Part shown: piece by piece, positions 12,553 to 24,863 of the stretch | How the letters are laid out: every line of letters starts with the position of its first letter | Position numbering within the stretch: position 1 is the first letter of the stretch | DNA from: Dichetophora obliterata | Taxonomy: Eukaryota; Arthropoda; Insecta; Diptera; Sciomyzidae | Length of the DNA: 64,000 nt | Direction of reading: 5' to 3' | Assembly: GCA_963920525.1 (NCBI GenBank) | Contig: OY986438.1 | Coordinates: 134,260,671-134,324,670, forward strand | Translations under genes and position numbers: made by a program | Notes under the pieces: model-generated | The model's database searches: none | What the model was told of the DNA's origin: nothing | What the model saw: the letters and a program-made list of their open reading frames with translations, nothing else

Positions 12553-13409
12553 TATATATATTAAATATATATATATATATATTATATATTATATATTATA
12601 TATTATATATTATATATTATATATTATATATTATATATTATATATTATATATTATATATTATATATATTATATATTATATATTATATATTATATATATTA
12701 TATATTATATATTATATATTATATATTATATATTATATATTATATATTATATATATTATATATTATATATTATATATTAGATATTATATATTATATATTA
12801 TATATTATATATATTATATATTATATATTATATATTAGATATTATATATTATATATTATATATTATATATTATATATTATATATTATATATTATATATTA
12901 TATATTATATATTATATATTATATATTATATATTATATATTATATATTATATATTATACATTATATATTATATATTATATATTATATATTATATATTATA
13001 TATTATATATTATATATTATATATTATATATTATATATTATATATTATATATTATATATTATATATTATATATTATATATTATATATTATATATTATATA
13101 TTATATATTATATATTATATATTATATATTATATATTATATATTATATATTATATATTATATATTATATATTATATATTATATATTATATATTATATATT
13201 ATATATTATATATTATATATTATATATTATATATTATATATTATATATTATATATTATATATTATATATTATATATTATATATTATATATTATATATTAT
13301 ATATTATATATTATATATTATATATTATATATTATATATTATATATTATATATTATATATTATATATTATATATTATATATTATGTATTATATATTATAC
13401 ATTGTCTAT
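12553..13409. repeat. (TATATTA)n satellite, about 850 bp
   Basis: A long array of a 7-bp AT-only unit (TATATTA) with a few variant junctions (extra TATA, and isolated G or C changes such as TATTAGATATT and ATTATACATT). The sequence is close to self-complementary and could form hairpins. The + strand frame through it is open only because the unit lacks TAA in that phase; it is not a gene. Confidence 0.95.
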
Positions 13410-14307
13410 ATTATAATTATAACATTCTGCATCTTACTGCAGTTTACCTAAAATTTGTTATTTTTTTTTTCGTGCCTTCGGACGTTACTAAAAAAGGAAG
13501 TTCTTGTGAGACTTACACTCGAACTAAGAATATTTCTGCAAAAAGGTCGATCGCACCTCGAAAATCTAATGGAACAAAAAATTTCAAATTAACAATTTTA
13601 TCACAGTTAACAATTTTATTTGTTCGGACGTTATGTGTCGCACGTGACACATTTTTCCATTATAGTTCAATTGGATAATTAAGTAATTATGTAGTTTATT
13701 AATTATGTGATTTAGTAACTAAAGACAAATTTAAGATATTGTCCTTAACCATTTTTGCATTATCTTTAGCCAGTGTCTTTCATTCCTACTAAAACAAAAA
13801 AGTTAACGAAACATTTACTAAAAATTTACGAAAATTAAAAACTTATTTTGTTAAATAGTGCAGTCGATTTGATCAAAAATGAATTCATGTATAAATGGCT
13901 TAAATTTATTAAATTAAATTGTTTCTCTTAGATAATATCATACAATAATACGACTTTTCTGTGGATTTGCTGATTTTTGAACACGTTGTAATCTGAACTA
14001 CATATTAAATGTCATATAATACATAAATTATGCCTTGCAATATCTAATTCGAAGCATTTTTGGAAGGTAATTTTTTTTTGACCGTGCGTATGTGTCGCGC
14101 TTTGAAATAATACATCGTATCTTCGTCATTTAAAGTCCAATCTCAATATATAATATATAGATGTTTTTATCTAAAGAAGGCCAATTTTTTGGTGAGAAAT
14201 TTTTTTCCTGGTAAGGCCGTACCAGCAGATAAAATGTCAAGATATCAACGTGCCTAAATATATTGTTTAAATTTTTTAAATATAATTTTAGAAACACCTG
14301 GCAAGCC
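13410..14307. other. AT-rich DNA without recognised gene
   Basis: A 68-residue open frame at 13472-13678 has no recognisable features and probably arose by chance. Nothing else stands out. Confidence 0.5.
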
Positions 14308-14822
14308 CAGCTAGCACAGATTTCGATTTGTAACAAAAATATGTTATAATTCTCTGGTATTCCAGTTTTTTAAACAAATTTAGTCACAAATGGGTGGTAT
14401 TAAAGTTTTAAATAAGTAGTTTGTAACAAATCATTCGTGTTGTTGCAAATAAGTTAAAATACGGTGTTAATTATGTTATGAATAAATGCACTTGTTGTAA
14501 AAATATTTCATAAAGTTTTGAAAAAAATAAGTAATTTTTATGTTAAATAAACACGATTACAACATTTCTTTTTGTAGCACCTATAAAAAATGTTTGTGTA
14601 TTGTAATTGTGATTGAAACCTAGATGTGACTAAGTTGCTTTATGTTTATATTAAAGTTTATCAATTTCACAACGACTAAATGTTCAAAACTTCGGTTTGA
14701 AGGTTTTTATATTAAGTTATAGCGAAGTTACTACAACTAAAAGTTTCAAAATTTGCTGTGATGCACTAAAATGCCATAAGCAAAAAAAAATTTATTGTAC
14801 ACAAAAATTTCTGTGTAGCTTG
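14308..14822. mobile_element. Weak MITE candidate
   Basis: The left end reads CCAGCTAGCACAGATTTCG and the right end, reversed, CAAGCTACACAGAAATTT. The interior is rich in TTTGTAACAAA and ACAACTT words. End similarity is imperfect and no target duplication is clear. Confidence 0.25.
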
Positions 14823-17495
14823 TCAATTTCTTTATGTAGGCTTCTACCAAAAATCTAAACTAACTAATACAATATTGAAATATAAGCAACAAGTAGAAAA
14901 ACTTGTTACTTCAACTTACTACAACAAGTAGTAAGAGATGTTGAGCAAGCGATCTGTGAAAAATAATAATTCAAATGCCAAAAACATAGTCTTTTGCTAA
15001 AAGTAACTTTAGAAAAATCAAAATGGCCCCGTGAAATCTCTTTCGAATCGCAATAAATGTTTGCAGAAATCGTTTTGAGAGACTCTCTAGCTTTTACGGC
15101 TGACTTTTTTTACATCCAAAACTACCAACTTTCGAACAATACTTGATGTCAAAGCTAAGAACATAAATTTCAAGGCCATTTGGAATACTTATTTTTCTTT
15201 GTTTAGATGACATGTTTTTAGGAAAACTAAAAGAACTATAATGAATTTATGTGATATTATAGACATGTACCCTTCCTTGCATAGTGGTGTTACAACAAAT
15301 TACGATTTTAAGAGAATTTTAAGTTTTGTATTTAAAAATACAAGCATGCAATCATTTTTCTTATTACCAAATCTGTTAGTTGTATTATATTACATAAAAT
15401 TATTTTCACTTTTATTTTTCATACACACAAATATACAATAAATTGAGACTAAAAAACTACTGAAATATTTTGTTATGTGTTAACATATTCTTATGTGGGC
15501 TTTTATCAAAGAAGTACAGAGTCAAAAATTGCGTTAAATCTGGTATTCAGGTATCTACTTTTTTTTTGTATTTTTGCAAAATTTTGTATTGCGTAGTTTT
15601 GGATTTTGATAGTTTTTTTAAAGAGCACTTTTTAACGCTTACATTTAAAATGAGGTATCAAAAAAATTACAGTATCAATTCATACAGTCATAAAATTAAC
15701 TCTTAAGAAAAATTATTTTGCATTACTGAATGATGTTTGTTAGATCTCGCTTTTTGCCCATTTAACTGTAACCACCATAACTTCTTCACACTTTTATAGC
15801 TTTTATATACCACTATTTTTACTCAAAAAAAAACTTTCTTTAATGACTCTTACGTTTCAAGTTATGGCCAATCTTTGACTTGCACATAAAATTTTTATAA
15901 CTTGTGCTTAAAAAAGATTTATGGAAAACATATTATTTTAATGGCAGCAAAAGATCAAAGTTAAAGCTAGATATATGTGAGTACCTCAAGTAAAGAGCTA
16001 TTTTAGTGGGCAACCTAAAACTGGTGTAAAACAACACCACACTCTCTCACACACACGCATACCTGCACACTCAAAAGGAAATTATTGTCTTAGAACTAGT
16101 TATTTATGAGTATTAATTTCAGATTCCAAAATAAAATAAATATAATAACGGAACAGCAGAAAATTGGGCTAAATTGGCAAGACATAAACGCCAACTGCTT
16201 GGTCACATAATCATAAATTAAATACACTAATACACATAAAGGTAAACGCACGGTTACGCATTATTGTGCAGCACATGGGTTTGTCTTAAACAAAAAAAAA
16301 ATGCGTTGAAGAGGGTTTGTGTGTGTGTGTGTGTTTCTGTGGCTGTTTGAGTGTATGCGATTGAATGAGAATTTATATAATTTTTAAGTATTAATTTATG
16401 ATTAATATAGCAAAAACGTGTGCGGAAAACAAACAGATACAAATACACACTAATAATACACATGCACACAAACACAACAGCTCACCAAAGAATTGAAAAA
16501 AAATAATAAAACACGGCAGCTCAACATTACATGTTTGACGACCTAGAAGTGGCGGCCGTTATAATTTGCGGATATCCGGTTTGTTTTCATATCGAGGAAC
16601 GTGCTTGAGGTTGTTATATTTTTTTTTGTAATTTTTTAAGGTATCTGTGTGTGTGTTTGAGTTGTTTAACAATGCCACTGTTGTCGCTGTGAAAAAGGAT
16701 TTTTTGTTTTTCTTATTACAGTTCTTTTTGACTCCCTAAACAAACATAAAAACGTCATGGTGAAGGTGTTAAAAGAATCAAAATTCTTTGTTGGTATTAA
16801 TGGAAATTAATATTGATTGATGGAGGGAATGTTGCTTAACACCAACATAAGAAACGTGTGTAGGTGCGTGTGTGAGTGTGTGTGCTTCCATTGAAAATGA
16901 CCAGCATGTTTGTGAGTATGTAAGTGCTTGCTTCTAAGTTTTCTCTCGCTATTGTATTGTTGCTCTTTGATCTAGACACGAAAACATCATAAATATTTTC
17001 TCCAAGTCCAGATTTATACTTCATATAAATTCAGAAAAAAACCACAAAAAATAATATGTATAAAAAACTTGATAAATCGTTTTTAGGTTTTTGCAAAAGG
17101 AGTTCGCGTGTTGAGGCTTTAGCTGTAGGGAACGGAGGAAAAGCTATTTTAATGTTATTTGTCCAAAAAGATGCTGTCAGCATTAGACAATATTTTAGTT
17201 TAACAGCTTTAAAGGGATGACTTTGTGGGAATGCTTTAAATTGTTACAAACGTGCTTGAATTTCAATATGTTGAGCTTATAATAAATTTAAGGATTTTAT
17301 CGACAATTCATAATTAGTATGAATTTGAAAAAGTAATAGCAAAACATAAACATTAAAAAATGTGCTTTTACGAAGAGAAAAAAGCAAACTTTCTTTGCTT
17401 GAACCAAGAAAAAGGTCTTTCGGTTCCCACTCATGCATAAAATTCTTCATTAAAATAAAGGAGCATTTCAAAATAATTCTTTATATATATATATA
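14823..17495. other. AT-rich DNA with simple repeats
   Basis: No gene recognised. It contains CA-rich words at about 16040-16070, a (GT)n run near 16316-16336 and GT-rich patches near 16640-16660 and 16860-16885. The open frames read through low-complexity sequence. Confidence 0.5.
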
Positions 17496-17805
17496 TTAGG
17501 GCGGGTCAAATTCTGGCTCAGCGAAATTCGTAAAATACATGTAATTTCAAGACTTTTTCTCCACTACAGCATATACAAATTCTGAAAAAAAGCTGTGCGG
17601 ACTTTCGTAAATAGATTCATACACATACATTCATACATTCATATTTTATAATTGAGAATAAAATCTATTTACGAAAGTCCGCACAGCTTTTTTTCAGAAT
17701 TTGTATATGCTGTAGTGGAGAAAAAGTCTTGAAATTACATGTATTTTACGAATTTCGCTGAGCCAGACCTCCAAAAAATTCGTCCATACAAATTGACCCG
17801 GCCTA
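17496..17805. mobile_element. Fold-back MITE with 106-bp perfect inverted repeat
   Basis: The outer ends are TTAGGGCGGGTCAA and TTGACCCGGCCTAA (one mismatch), next to TATATATA on both sides. Inside, 17512-17617 and 17662-17767 are perfect reverse complements over 106 bp, separated by a 44-nt loop. About 25 bp next to the right end (17768-17792) have no partner on the left, so one flank has been trimmed. There is no coding capacity. If transcribed, it would fold into a long perfect hairpin. Confidence 0.9.
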
Positions 17806-18000
17806 ATATATATATATGTATATAAAAACGTCATTTATATTTAGGCGCTTCACGAAAAAGTGTTTTTCGGATCGGTTCCACAAAACAATTCTTGGCTTAT
17901 GTTATGATTCCACAAATTTTTTGACTTTAGAGATAGCATTTCAGTGAGCTAAAATGGTTTTAAATAACCTCTAAAAATCGAGTTTTTTAAAATAATATTG

Positions 18001-18876
18001 TCTGGTGCGGTAATTTTAAAAAATCCGAAATAGTCAGAAATATATCTTTAAATCTGCATTTAAACATTTTCAATTTTTTCGTTCTAATTTAAGATGATGC
18101 TGTTTTTTGTGCATTTTTTTAATTTAAAAGTTACTTTCACTAGAACTCAAAAACTTCATTATTTCTAGTGCGATCCTAACTTTTAAGATATCGTTGGAAA
18201 GGTTTTGAATACTTGCATTGATTCTTAATCAGAATTGCTTAAACTGATAAATTTGAAAACTAAAATATAAATCTAATAAAACTCAGTATAAAAATTATTT
18301 TATGTTTGTTTGTTTGTTTGTTTGACCTTTTAACAAATCTAAATTGCTCAACAGATTTTGCTCAAACTAAATATTCATATTAAGTGCATCCCAACTAAAA
18401 ATGTAACATACTTATTTTTTACCACGCCCCCTCCAAAATTTTTCAACTAACGGTAATTTTACCATCGGAGTTTTTTGCGTATTAAATTTTTAATAATTTC
18501 TGTAATTTGACATCAAAAACATTCACATATTTTTAAAATTGTTAAAGTTTTCACTACAACGACTTTTTCATAAAATATCTTTACCTAAGAATGAGAAAAA
18601 ACGACATGAAAATCAAATTTTGGTCTTTCGATGCAAATATATCCGCTGTCCATTAATATATTTCATTCAAATTGTTTTTGTTCAAAAGTTCAATAAATTC
18701 ACTTTACATAAATAGGTTAAACTGTGCCGTTGCGTTAGTGTAACTATGTTTTATAATTCTGTTAAAAAAGGTCCAAAATAATGACTTTTTACTCAAAAAA
18801 TGACTCAAAAACTGTTTTTGTTGTGAAAATTAAATCAATTCAAAATGGCACATCTGGCTACCTTTCACATGATATA
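18001..18876. other. AT-rich DNA with (TTTG)n and one copy of a dispersed repeat
   Basis: Holds a (TTTG)n run at 18303-18325. A segment at 18552-18720 is repeated in direct orientation at 20846-21012; shared words include GACTTTTTCATAA, GAAAATCAAATTT, TTTCGATGCAAA and TAATATATTTCATT. No gene seen. Confidence 0.6.
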
Positions 18877-20047
18877 CAGTAATGTGCAAAGAAATAGGGA
18901 TACCTGTATTTTTATGCATAAAACTGCATGAATTATATACTAGATGCCCCAGATATAGCAATAATTTCCTCGGTTGGTAATTCCCCATTATAATTGGAGT
19001 AAAAAACTGCAAGGATGATGGTCACCCCCTCCCTCCTTTGGTAGCTAGAGAGGAAAATACGTGTCATTACTTTTTACTCCATATTTCATGTATCTTGTAT
19101 CCGATTAACTTTGTGAAAAGTTATAAAATAAATAAACTGGCCATTTCAGCCCTTGGAAGGACTTTGACTTTAAGTTCTATTGATCAATTGTGTTGTGCGT
19201 GTTATTAAATGTTTGATCACAAATGACCGAGAACTGGGCCTTTGTGTTTAATGCCGACTCCTAACGGCTTATGTTCTCAAGAAGCTTTACATGGCAATTT
19301 TTACTCTCTGAGGTTTGCCATTGTCTGCAGAGAGGTGGCCACCAAACAGAAAAATTAATTCAATTGAAAAAACTTACTGCCTGAGCTGGAATTGAACCCG
19401 GGCTACCGAGGTTCTTTAGCTTAGGGGCCACGCACTCTACCCACTACGCTATGGCCGCGACTTATTGAAAATTTAATCAAATTAAAATTAAGTTTTACAT
19501 AAAATATTTTGCATAAAGTCACAGTTACGAAAGTTATGAGCAACTAAATTCTAAAGTTTTTGGAATTCTACTATGATAATACATATCTCGAAGATTGAAT
19601 AAATTTTTTGAATATTTTTATAATGTAATAAAGTTTTCTAATGACTTAGTTTTTTATCTTGCCATAGTACTTGAGTACTCATTGCAAACACAACTACTTT
19701 TTCATTTTAAATTACCACACGTAAAACAGTTTAGCTTTTAGTGTGGTATAATTAGAAAACTGTTTATGTATCATAAGTCATGTAGTCTCTTTTACAAGAT
19801 ACTATTGACTTTGGAGATTGGTTAAGAGATAAATAAAATATGTAGTAAGTCGTAAATTTCAAATTTTTACTTTTTAGCTCCAAAGGGGAGGGGGTGGAGT
19901 GATCCTCATCCAAAAAGTTTTATACTCGCATAATCACGGAGATTCACCACCCGAGGAAATTAATGCTATATCTGGGACACCTTGCATATAATTCATACAG
20001 CATTAAATATAAAAATACAGGTGTCCCTATTTCTTTGCACATCACTG
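18877..20047. mobile_element. Tc1/mariner-like element with long TIRs, non-autonomous
   Basis: The left end is TA-CAGTAATGTGCAAAGAAAT and the right end, reversed, is TA-CAGTGATGTGCAAAGAAAT. The inverted similarity continues imperfectly for about 170 bp (CACCTGTATTTTTAT, CCAGATATAGCA, AATTTCCTCGG, CACCCCCTCC). The TA dinucleotides at 18875-18876 and 20048-20049 fit a Tc1/mariner target duplication. No transposase frame remains. A tRNA-derived SINE lies inside. Confidence 0.8.
19150..19464 (-). mobile_element. tRNA-derived SINE (family 2)
   Basis: On the minus strand the head at about 19387-19462 shows an A-box-like TAGCGTAGTGG and a B-box GGTTCAATTCC at tRNA-like spacing: an RNA polymerase III internal promoter. 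The body continues through TGGTGGCCACC, GCTTCTTGAGAACATAAG and GGCCCAGTTCTCGG towards 19150. The body attached downstream of the tRNA-like part argues for a SINE rather than a tRNA gene. Its tail and target duplication are not clear. Confidence 0.55.
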
Positions 20048-21233
20048 TAGCATTTATTTGGAAAATTCTTCCAGCTAAGCGCAAAAATTATTATACTGTG
20101 TTTGTCATCAAAACAACAAGGCACCCCCTTTGATTTTTTTCGCGAAAATTATTTTTTCAAAAATCTCGTTTTTATATTTTATACAAAAAATTCAAGTCTC
20201 AAAAATTATTTATGTGAAATAATTACCCCAATATCTCTTCCCAATCAAAAGTTATGGCTAAAAATTAATTTTTTCACACCGGACTATTAATAAAACTAAG
20301 CTTTGTTAAAAATTTCCTTATGTCCTTTAAGCACCCCTGCCCCCCATTTATTTATAAAAATGCAGTTGAGTGTCTATAGTAATTACAAACATTTTGGATT
20401 ATTTAAAATCTACTTAGTTTTTTGCCTCCCCACTTCCCTCCTCTTAAATTTGTTTTGTTGTAATAAATTTGGCTCTATTTCTTCTCACTATTGTGTCAGT
20501 GTTTTCACTTAGTTCTTTATCTCTGATACTTTAAATTTTGTATTTATATTACCATTTCATCGAAAAGATGACATTGACTAGAATGCTGGTAAAATTAATA
20601 TTTTCATGTAATCAGTTTCAGTTAAATAGCGATATAATAAAACATATGTGCATCTGTTTAGCACAATTATTTCATTGGTTTTCATCTGTGCTTTAAATTC
20701 ACAGATATATGGCGCCGCACTTGTAAGTAATGTGCGTACAAACTATACACCTTGCGGTGAATAGCCAAATGATGTCTACCAAAAGTTTATTCAAATTTAT
20801 CCTCACACGTTTTGCTGGCTCAATATATATTTTAGTACAATAGTTAGTACAAAGACTTTTTCATAAGACATCGAAACTTAAGAATAAGAAAAAAAATATA
20901 CGAAAATCAAATTTGGGATTTTCGATGCAAAAACCTCCGCTGTTTTTAATATATTTCATTAAAAAAATTTTTTGTTAAAAAGTTCAATATATTTTTTAAT
21001 ATACATTTTTTATAGATGTTAAAATGTCCATATCTCAAAAACCCATTGAGTCCCACCATAATTGTTATCTTGTTGAAAAGGTAATTTTGCTAGCTTTAAG
21101 TTTAAGTATATATTTAAATTATTTTGCATTTTTAAAATACGTTTTTCGTACCCTTCCTTGAGTTCAATTAGCTCACCGCAAGGGATGGAACCACCAAAAT
21201 TTCCCAAAATTCAACATGTTGAATTGTGCGTTT
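20048..21233. other. AT-rich DNA with second copy of a dispersed repeat
   Basis: Contains the direct copy (about 20846-21012) of the segment at 18552-18720. Frames around 20102-20512 and 21019-21207 have no recognisable domain. Confidence 0.5.
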
Positions 21234-21342
21234 CAATATTGTTTTTTTTAATAATTCTAAAAAATATATTTTTTAAATATTGCAACAACGTTGTTTGTTG
21301 TAAAAAATATATTTTTTAGAATTATTAAAAAAACAATATTGT
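21234..21342. repeat. About 40-bp inverted repeat (hairpin)
   Basis: CAATATTGTTTTTTTTAATA at the left is followed by an ATTCTAAAAAATATA block; the reverse complement recurs at 21303-21341, with one T fewer in the T run. The spacer includes GCAACAACGTTGTTTGTTG, itself a near palindrome. Confidence 0.85.
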
Positions 21343-21348
21343 AATTAA

Positions 21349-21923
21349 AATATGCCATCATTAACTTTTCATGTTCACTTATAGCTTATATTTACTATAC
21401 TTATGCAATACTGAAACGCATTGCATTTCAATTATATATGAGCTTAATGCCAATTAAGTTCATGAAGCAACAGGTTGCAACAACAATAAGTTCTTTGCAG
21501 AACAAACCACCAAGCAGACTAGACAGCTGTTTCGTTGATAGCTACATCAACTCATCAATAGTCTTCTGTGGCTTCTGCAGTACCATCCACTTTGATAAGC
21601 TTATACTAACACCTTCTGTTTAATTAAAACAGAATTATGTGCTGTAGGTCGCCTTTCAAAGCAATGTTTTTCTACTGCTTTGCAAAAGCAAAGGTTCAAA
21701 AAAGCGACTGCATTGATTCTGCAAAGACTTGTTTGTTGTGCTCTTTGCTTACTTCTTTATCACGAATCAATCTAGGCTCCAACAGTTTGCTGGTATTAAC
21801 CATAGAAGGCGTGAAGAAGGTTTTTTTGAAAAAAGTTGTTTTATGTGTAGACATAATAACATACTTGTTTTCGTTGGTCGGGCTCGCACCAGTGTTTACA
21901 TGAAAAGTTAATGTTGGCATATT
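21349..21923. mobile_element. MITE with 26-bp TIR carrying the invertible core
   Basis: The left end (AATATGCCATCATTAACTTT, then TCATGT) matches the right end reversed (AATATGCCAACATTAACTTT, then TCATGT) with one mismatch. Inside, an inner inverted pair brackets the core: TAAGTTCTTTGCAGAAC near 21490 and the reverse of a related block near 21720-21745. The core at 21576-21694 is inverted relative to the copy at 10077-10195. Open frames over it on both strands are non-coding by appearance. Confidence 0.65.
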
Positions 21924-22841
21924 ATAAGCTATAAGTTTTCAGTGTTGCTTATTTGCATTTTCTTACCATTTGGCAAATGACATGATGCAAGACCATTTGC
22001 ACAGGCTTGTGAACAGCCCTATTGTCTATTATCCGATTGCAAACATATACAATTTTTAATGCAGTTTAGAAGATCTTTTACCGGCCTACAATTTATGATA
22101 TTTTTTTAAAAAACTATTATACAAACCAATATTATTAAAAAACTCGATTTTTAGAGGTTAGTTCAAACCATTCCAGCTCACGGAAAGCTATCGATAAAGT
22201 CTTAATATTTTGGGAATTATTATAACATATATCAAGGATTATTTTGGGGAATTGAACCGAAGAACTGTATTATTTTTATGTTTTAAATTGTTTTTCTTTT
22301 ATTGTATTGATTGACAATATAACGAAAATTTTGTAAAAATAATAGAAATAATTAAAGAAATGAATATGTTTGAAAATTAAGCAGAAACGTCGATTGTCAA
22401 TGAAATTGTGCGTGGCTTGATATCCTTTCTTTTACTTATTGCAAGTTTAATTTTGTTAAAAAAAACAATTCTTATTGTATTAATGATGAACAGTTCTTAA
22501 TTTTACATCAGTGCCTATTTAATAGGCAGTACTTATTAAGTGCCTATTTACAAACACTATGAGATGGCCCAACTTGTAAACCATTTTTTTAAGGGGATTT
22601 TTGAAAATTAAACAAAATATATGGCCAACTTTTCTCTTGTTATATTTTCTAGTACTGAGGAAATCTAAATTGAATGTCATTAAGATGAAACTGCTCGGTT
22701 CCAGCATATATTTTTTTTTTAACTTTCAAAGAAGCAAGGCATGCACCTTATACAAAGTTTGGTCTTTGACCTGAAAGGAAAGGGATAGATTTATTTAGAG
22801 GAATTGATTGGAACCATACATGAATAATTGATAAGGCGGAG
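21924..22841. other. AT-rich DNA without recognised gene
   Basis: Apart from the inverted-repeat arm at 22125-22270, I see no structure or coding signature before the SINE tail at 22842. Confidence 0.5.
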
Positions 22842-22894
22842 CAACCGTGAAAGACACTTTCCATTGCTTTTAATCGAGGCTAGTGTTATACCTC

Positions 22895-24863
22895 GGAACC
22901 AATGGTATGACCAGGAGTGTCGCGACGCGACGGCAGCAAAAAACGCCGCATACAGAAAGACGCTGCAGTCAGCTGCAACGCAAACCGTGCGAGAAAAATA
23001 TCGTGAAAGAGGAAGGAAGAGAGACGCCTTTTCAGACGCAAAAAAAGGGAGCAAGAAAAGCGTGAGCGTGAAGAAATTGAGGTGTACAAAGGCAAGAAGG
23101 ATACTAGAAAATTTTACCAACAGGTTAAGCGTCTAACCCAAGGTTTCAAGCCCGGAGCATCCACTTGTAGATATGGGAATGGAAATCTGGTTACAGATAC
23201 GCAGTGCGCACTGAGATTGTGGAGACAGCATTTTTCCAATCTGCTTACGGGCGATGATCCCACTAACTCCGCCCATGGAGAATGCAGTTCGCCACAACAA
23301 ATCGACGATGACGAAGTAGAAGTTCTACCACCTAGCCATGACGAGGTTCGAGTTGCTATCCAGCGGCTCAAAAACAACAAAGCAGCGGGTGCTGACGGCC
23401 TGCCAGCTGAACTGTTTAAAGCCGGCGGCGATGAATTGATAGGGTGCATGCATCAACTCATCAGCAAAATATGGCTAGCGGAATGCATGCCCGACGATTG
23501 GAATCTCAGCGTGCTTTGTCCCTTACTTAAGAAAGGAGACCCGACAATTTGCGCCAACTACTGAGGTATCAGTCTTATTTCCATCGCATATAAGGTCCTC
23601 TCGAGCGTACTATGTGAAAGACTTAAGCCGTATACAAAAACACTGATTGGACCTTATCAGTGTGGCTTTCGACCTGGTAAATCCACCATAGACCAGATTT
23701 TTACACTGCGCCAAATCCTGGAGAAAACCAACGAAAAGCAAATCGACACACATCATCTCTTTGTCGATTATAAAGCTGCGTTCGATAGCCCGAGGCGGGA
23801 TTGCCTATACGCAACAATGTCTGAGTTCGGTATACCTGCAAAGTTGATAAGACTCTGCAGGATGATGTTGAGCAATACTTGCAGCTCCGTCAAGGTAGGA
23901 AATGACCTCTCCGAAACCTTCCATACTGAACGAGGTTTCAGACAAGGCGACCCGCTATCTTGCGATCTCTTCAACATCATCATGGAGGGGATCCTACGAA
24001 AGGCCGGTGTGCATCGCAATGGCACCATTTTTTACAAAGGTGTTCAGCTCCTTGCGTATGCTGATGATATTGATATCATCGGTAGAACCAAGAGAGATGT
24101 CACTGCTGCTTTCACCGCTATCGAAAAAGAATCAGCCAAGGTGGGTTTGACGGTAAACGAGGGTAAAACGAAGTATATGCTGCCTGCTGGCAGGGGAGCG
24201 GGGCGGCTAGGCTCTCACGTTTCAACAGGCAACTATAACTTTGAAGTGGTCAAGGAATTTACCTACCTTGGCACCGCCATTAACAGCAATAATGATGTCA
24301 GCCTGGAGATAAAGCGAAGAATAACAATTGCTAATAGGTGCTACTACGGGCTTAGTAAACAATTACGTTGCAGAGCCCTCTCTCGATCGACAAAACTGAC
24401 ACTCTACAAGACGCTCATTATACCTGTGCTTCTTTATGGCGCTGAGGCATGGGTTGTCTCGCAAGCAGACGCAGCCGCTCTTGGGGTGTTTGAGAGAAAA
24501 GTTCTTCGCAAAATCTTCGGCCCTATTCGAGTTGGCGACGACTATCGCATACGAATGAACCACGAGCTGTATGAGCTATACGACGACATTGAAGTAGTTC
24601 AGCGTATCGCAATCCAGCGATTACGCTGGCTAGGTCATGTCCATCGTATGAATGACGATGCTCCAGCGAAAAAGGTGTTCGAGGCGAAGGCCGAAGGCCG
24701 ACGACGAAGAGGGAGACCATGCCTCCGATGGATTGACCAGGTCAAGGAAGCCCTAACCGCGCTTGGTGAAACCAATTGGAGAAGGCGCGCGCGAAGCAGA
24801 GGCGCCTGGCGAGAGCTGATGAGATCGGCCGAAACCCGACGACGGGTTGCTATGGCCACCTAA
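22895..24863 (+). pseudogene. RTE reverse transcriptase, near intact but broken
   Basis: The coding region keeps a pre-RT linker (RNQWYDQECRDATAAKNAAY), the RT fingers (NNKAAGADGLPAELFK, LCPLLKKGDP), the GFRPGKSTIDQIF block, RQGDPLSCDLFN and the catalytic YADD at 24056-24067. It ends in a Cys-free C-terminal tail with the RTE-like signature GRRRRGRPCLRWIDQV. Two lesions are visible: a frameshift near the A run at about 23040-23050 and a TGA at 23562-23564 inside ANY-GISLIS, likely CGA changed to TGA. The last 348 codons (23817-24863) are open. No RNase H domain follows, as expected of RTE. It copied element RNA at the genomic target; here it cannot make a full enzyme. Confidence 0.85.

Larger units (their letters stand above)
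17865..22270. repeat. Inverted repeat arms flanking a 4.4-kb block
   Basis: The sequence at about 17865-18000 (words CAGTGAGCT, AACCTCTAAAAATCGAG, TTTTTTAA, AATAATATTG) recurs as reverse complement at about 22125-22270 (CAATATTATTAAAA, CTCGATTTTTAGAGGTT, AGCTCACGG). The match extends outward more weakly (CTTGG, TATGTTAT, TTCC). This could be the TIR pair of an old, large element later filled with insertions, or two inverted copies of one dispersed repeat. Confidence 0.55.

Noticed and set aside
12533..12838. 101-residue Tyr/Ile-rich frame
   Set aside because: Reads through the TATATTA satellite.
13472..13678. 68-residue frame after the AT satellite
   Set aside because: Short, no motif, likely chance.
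19387..19462. Possible functional tRNA gene (minus strand)
   Set aside because: Good internal promoter boxes, but a SINE-like body continues downstream and the cloverleaf arms are imperfect.
22791..23449. Minus-strand frames of 109 and 111 residues
   Set aside because: Antisense shadows of the RTE reverse transcriptase.
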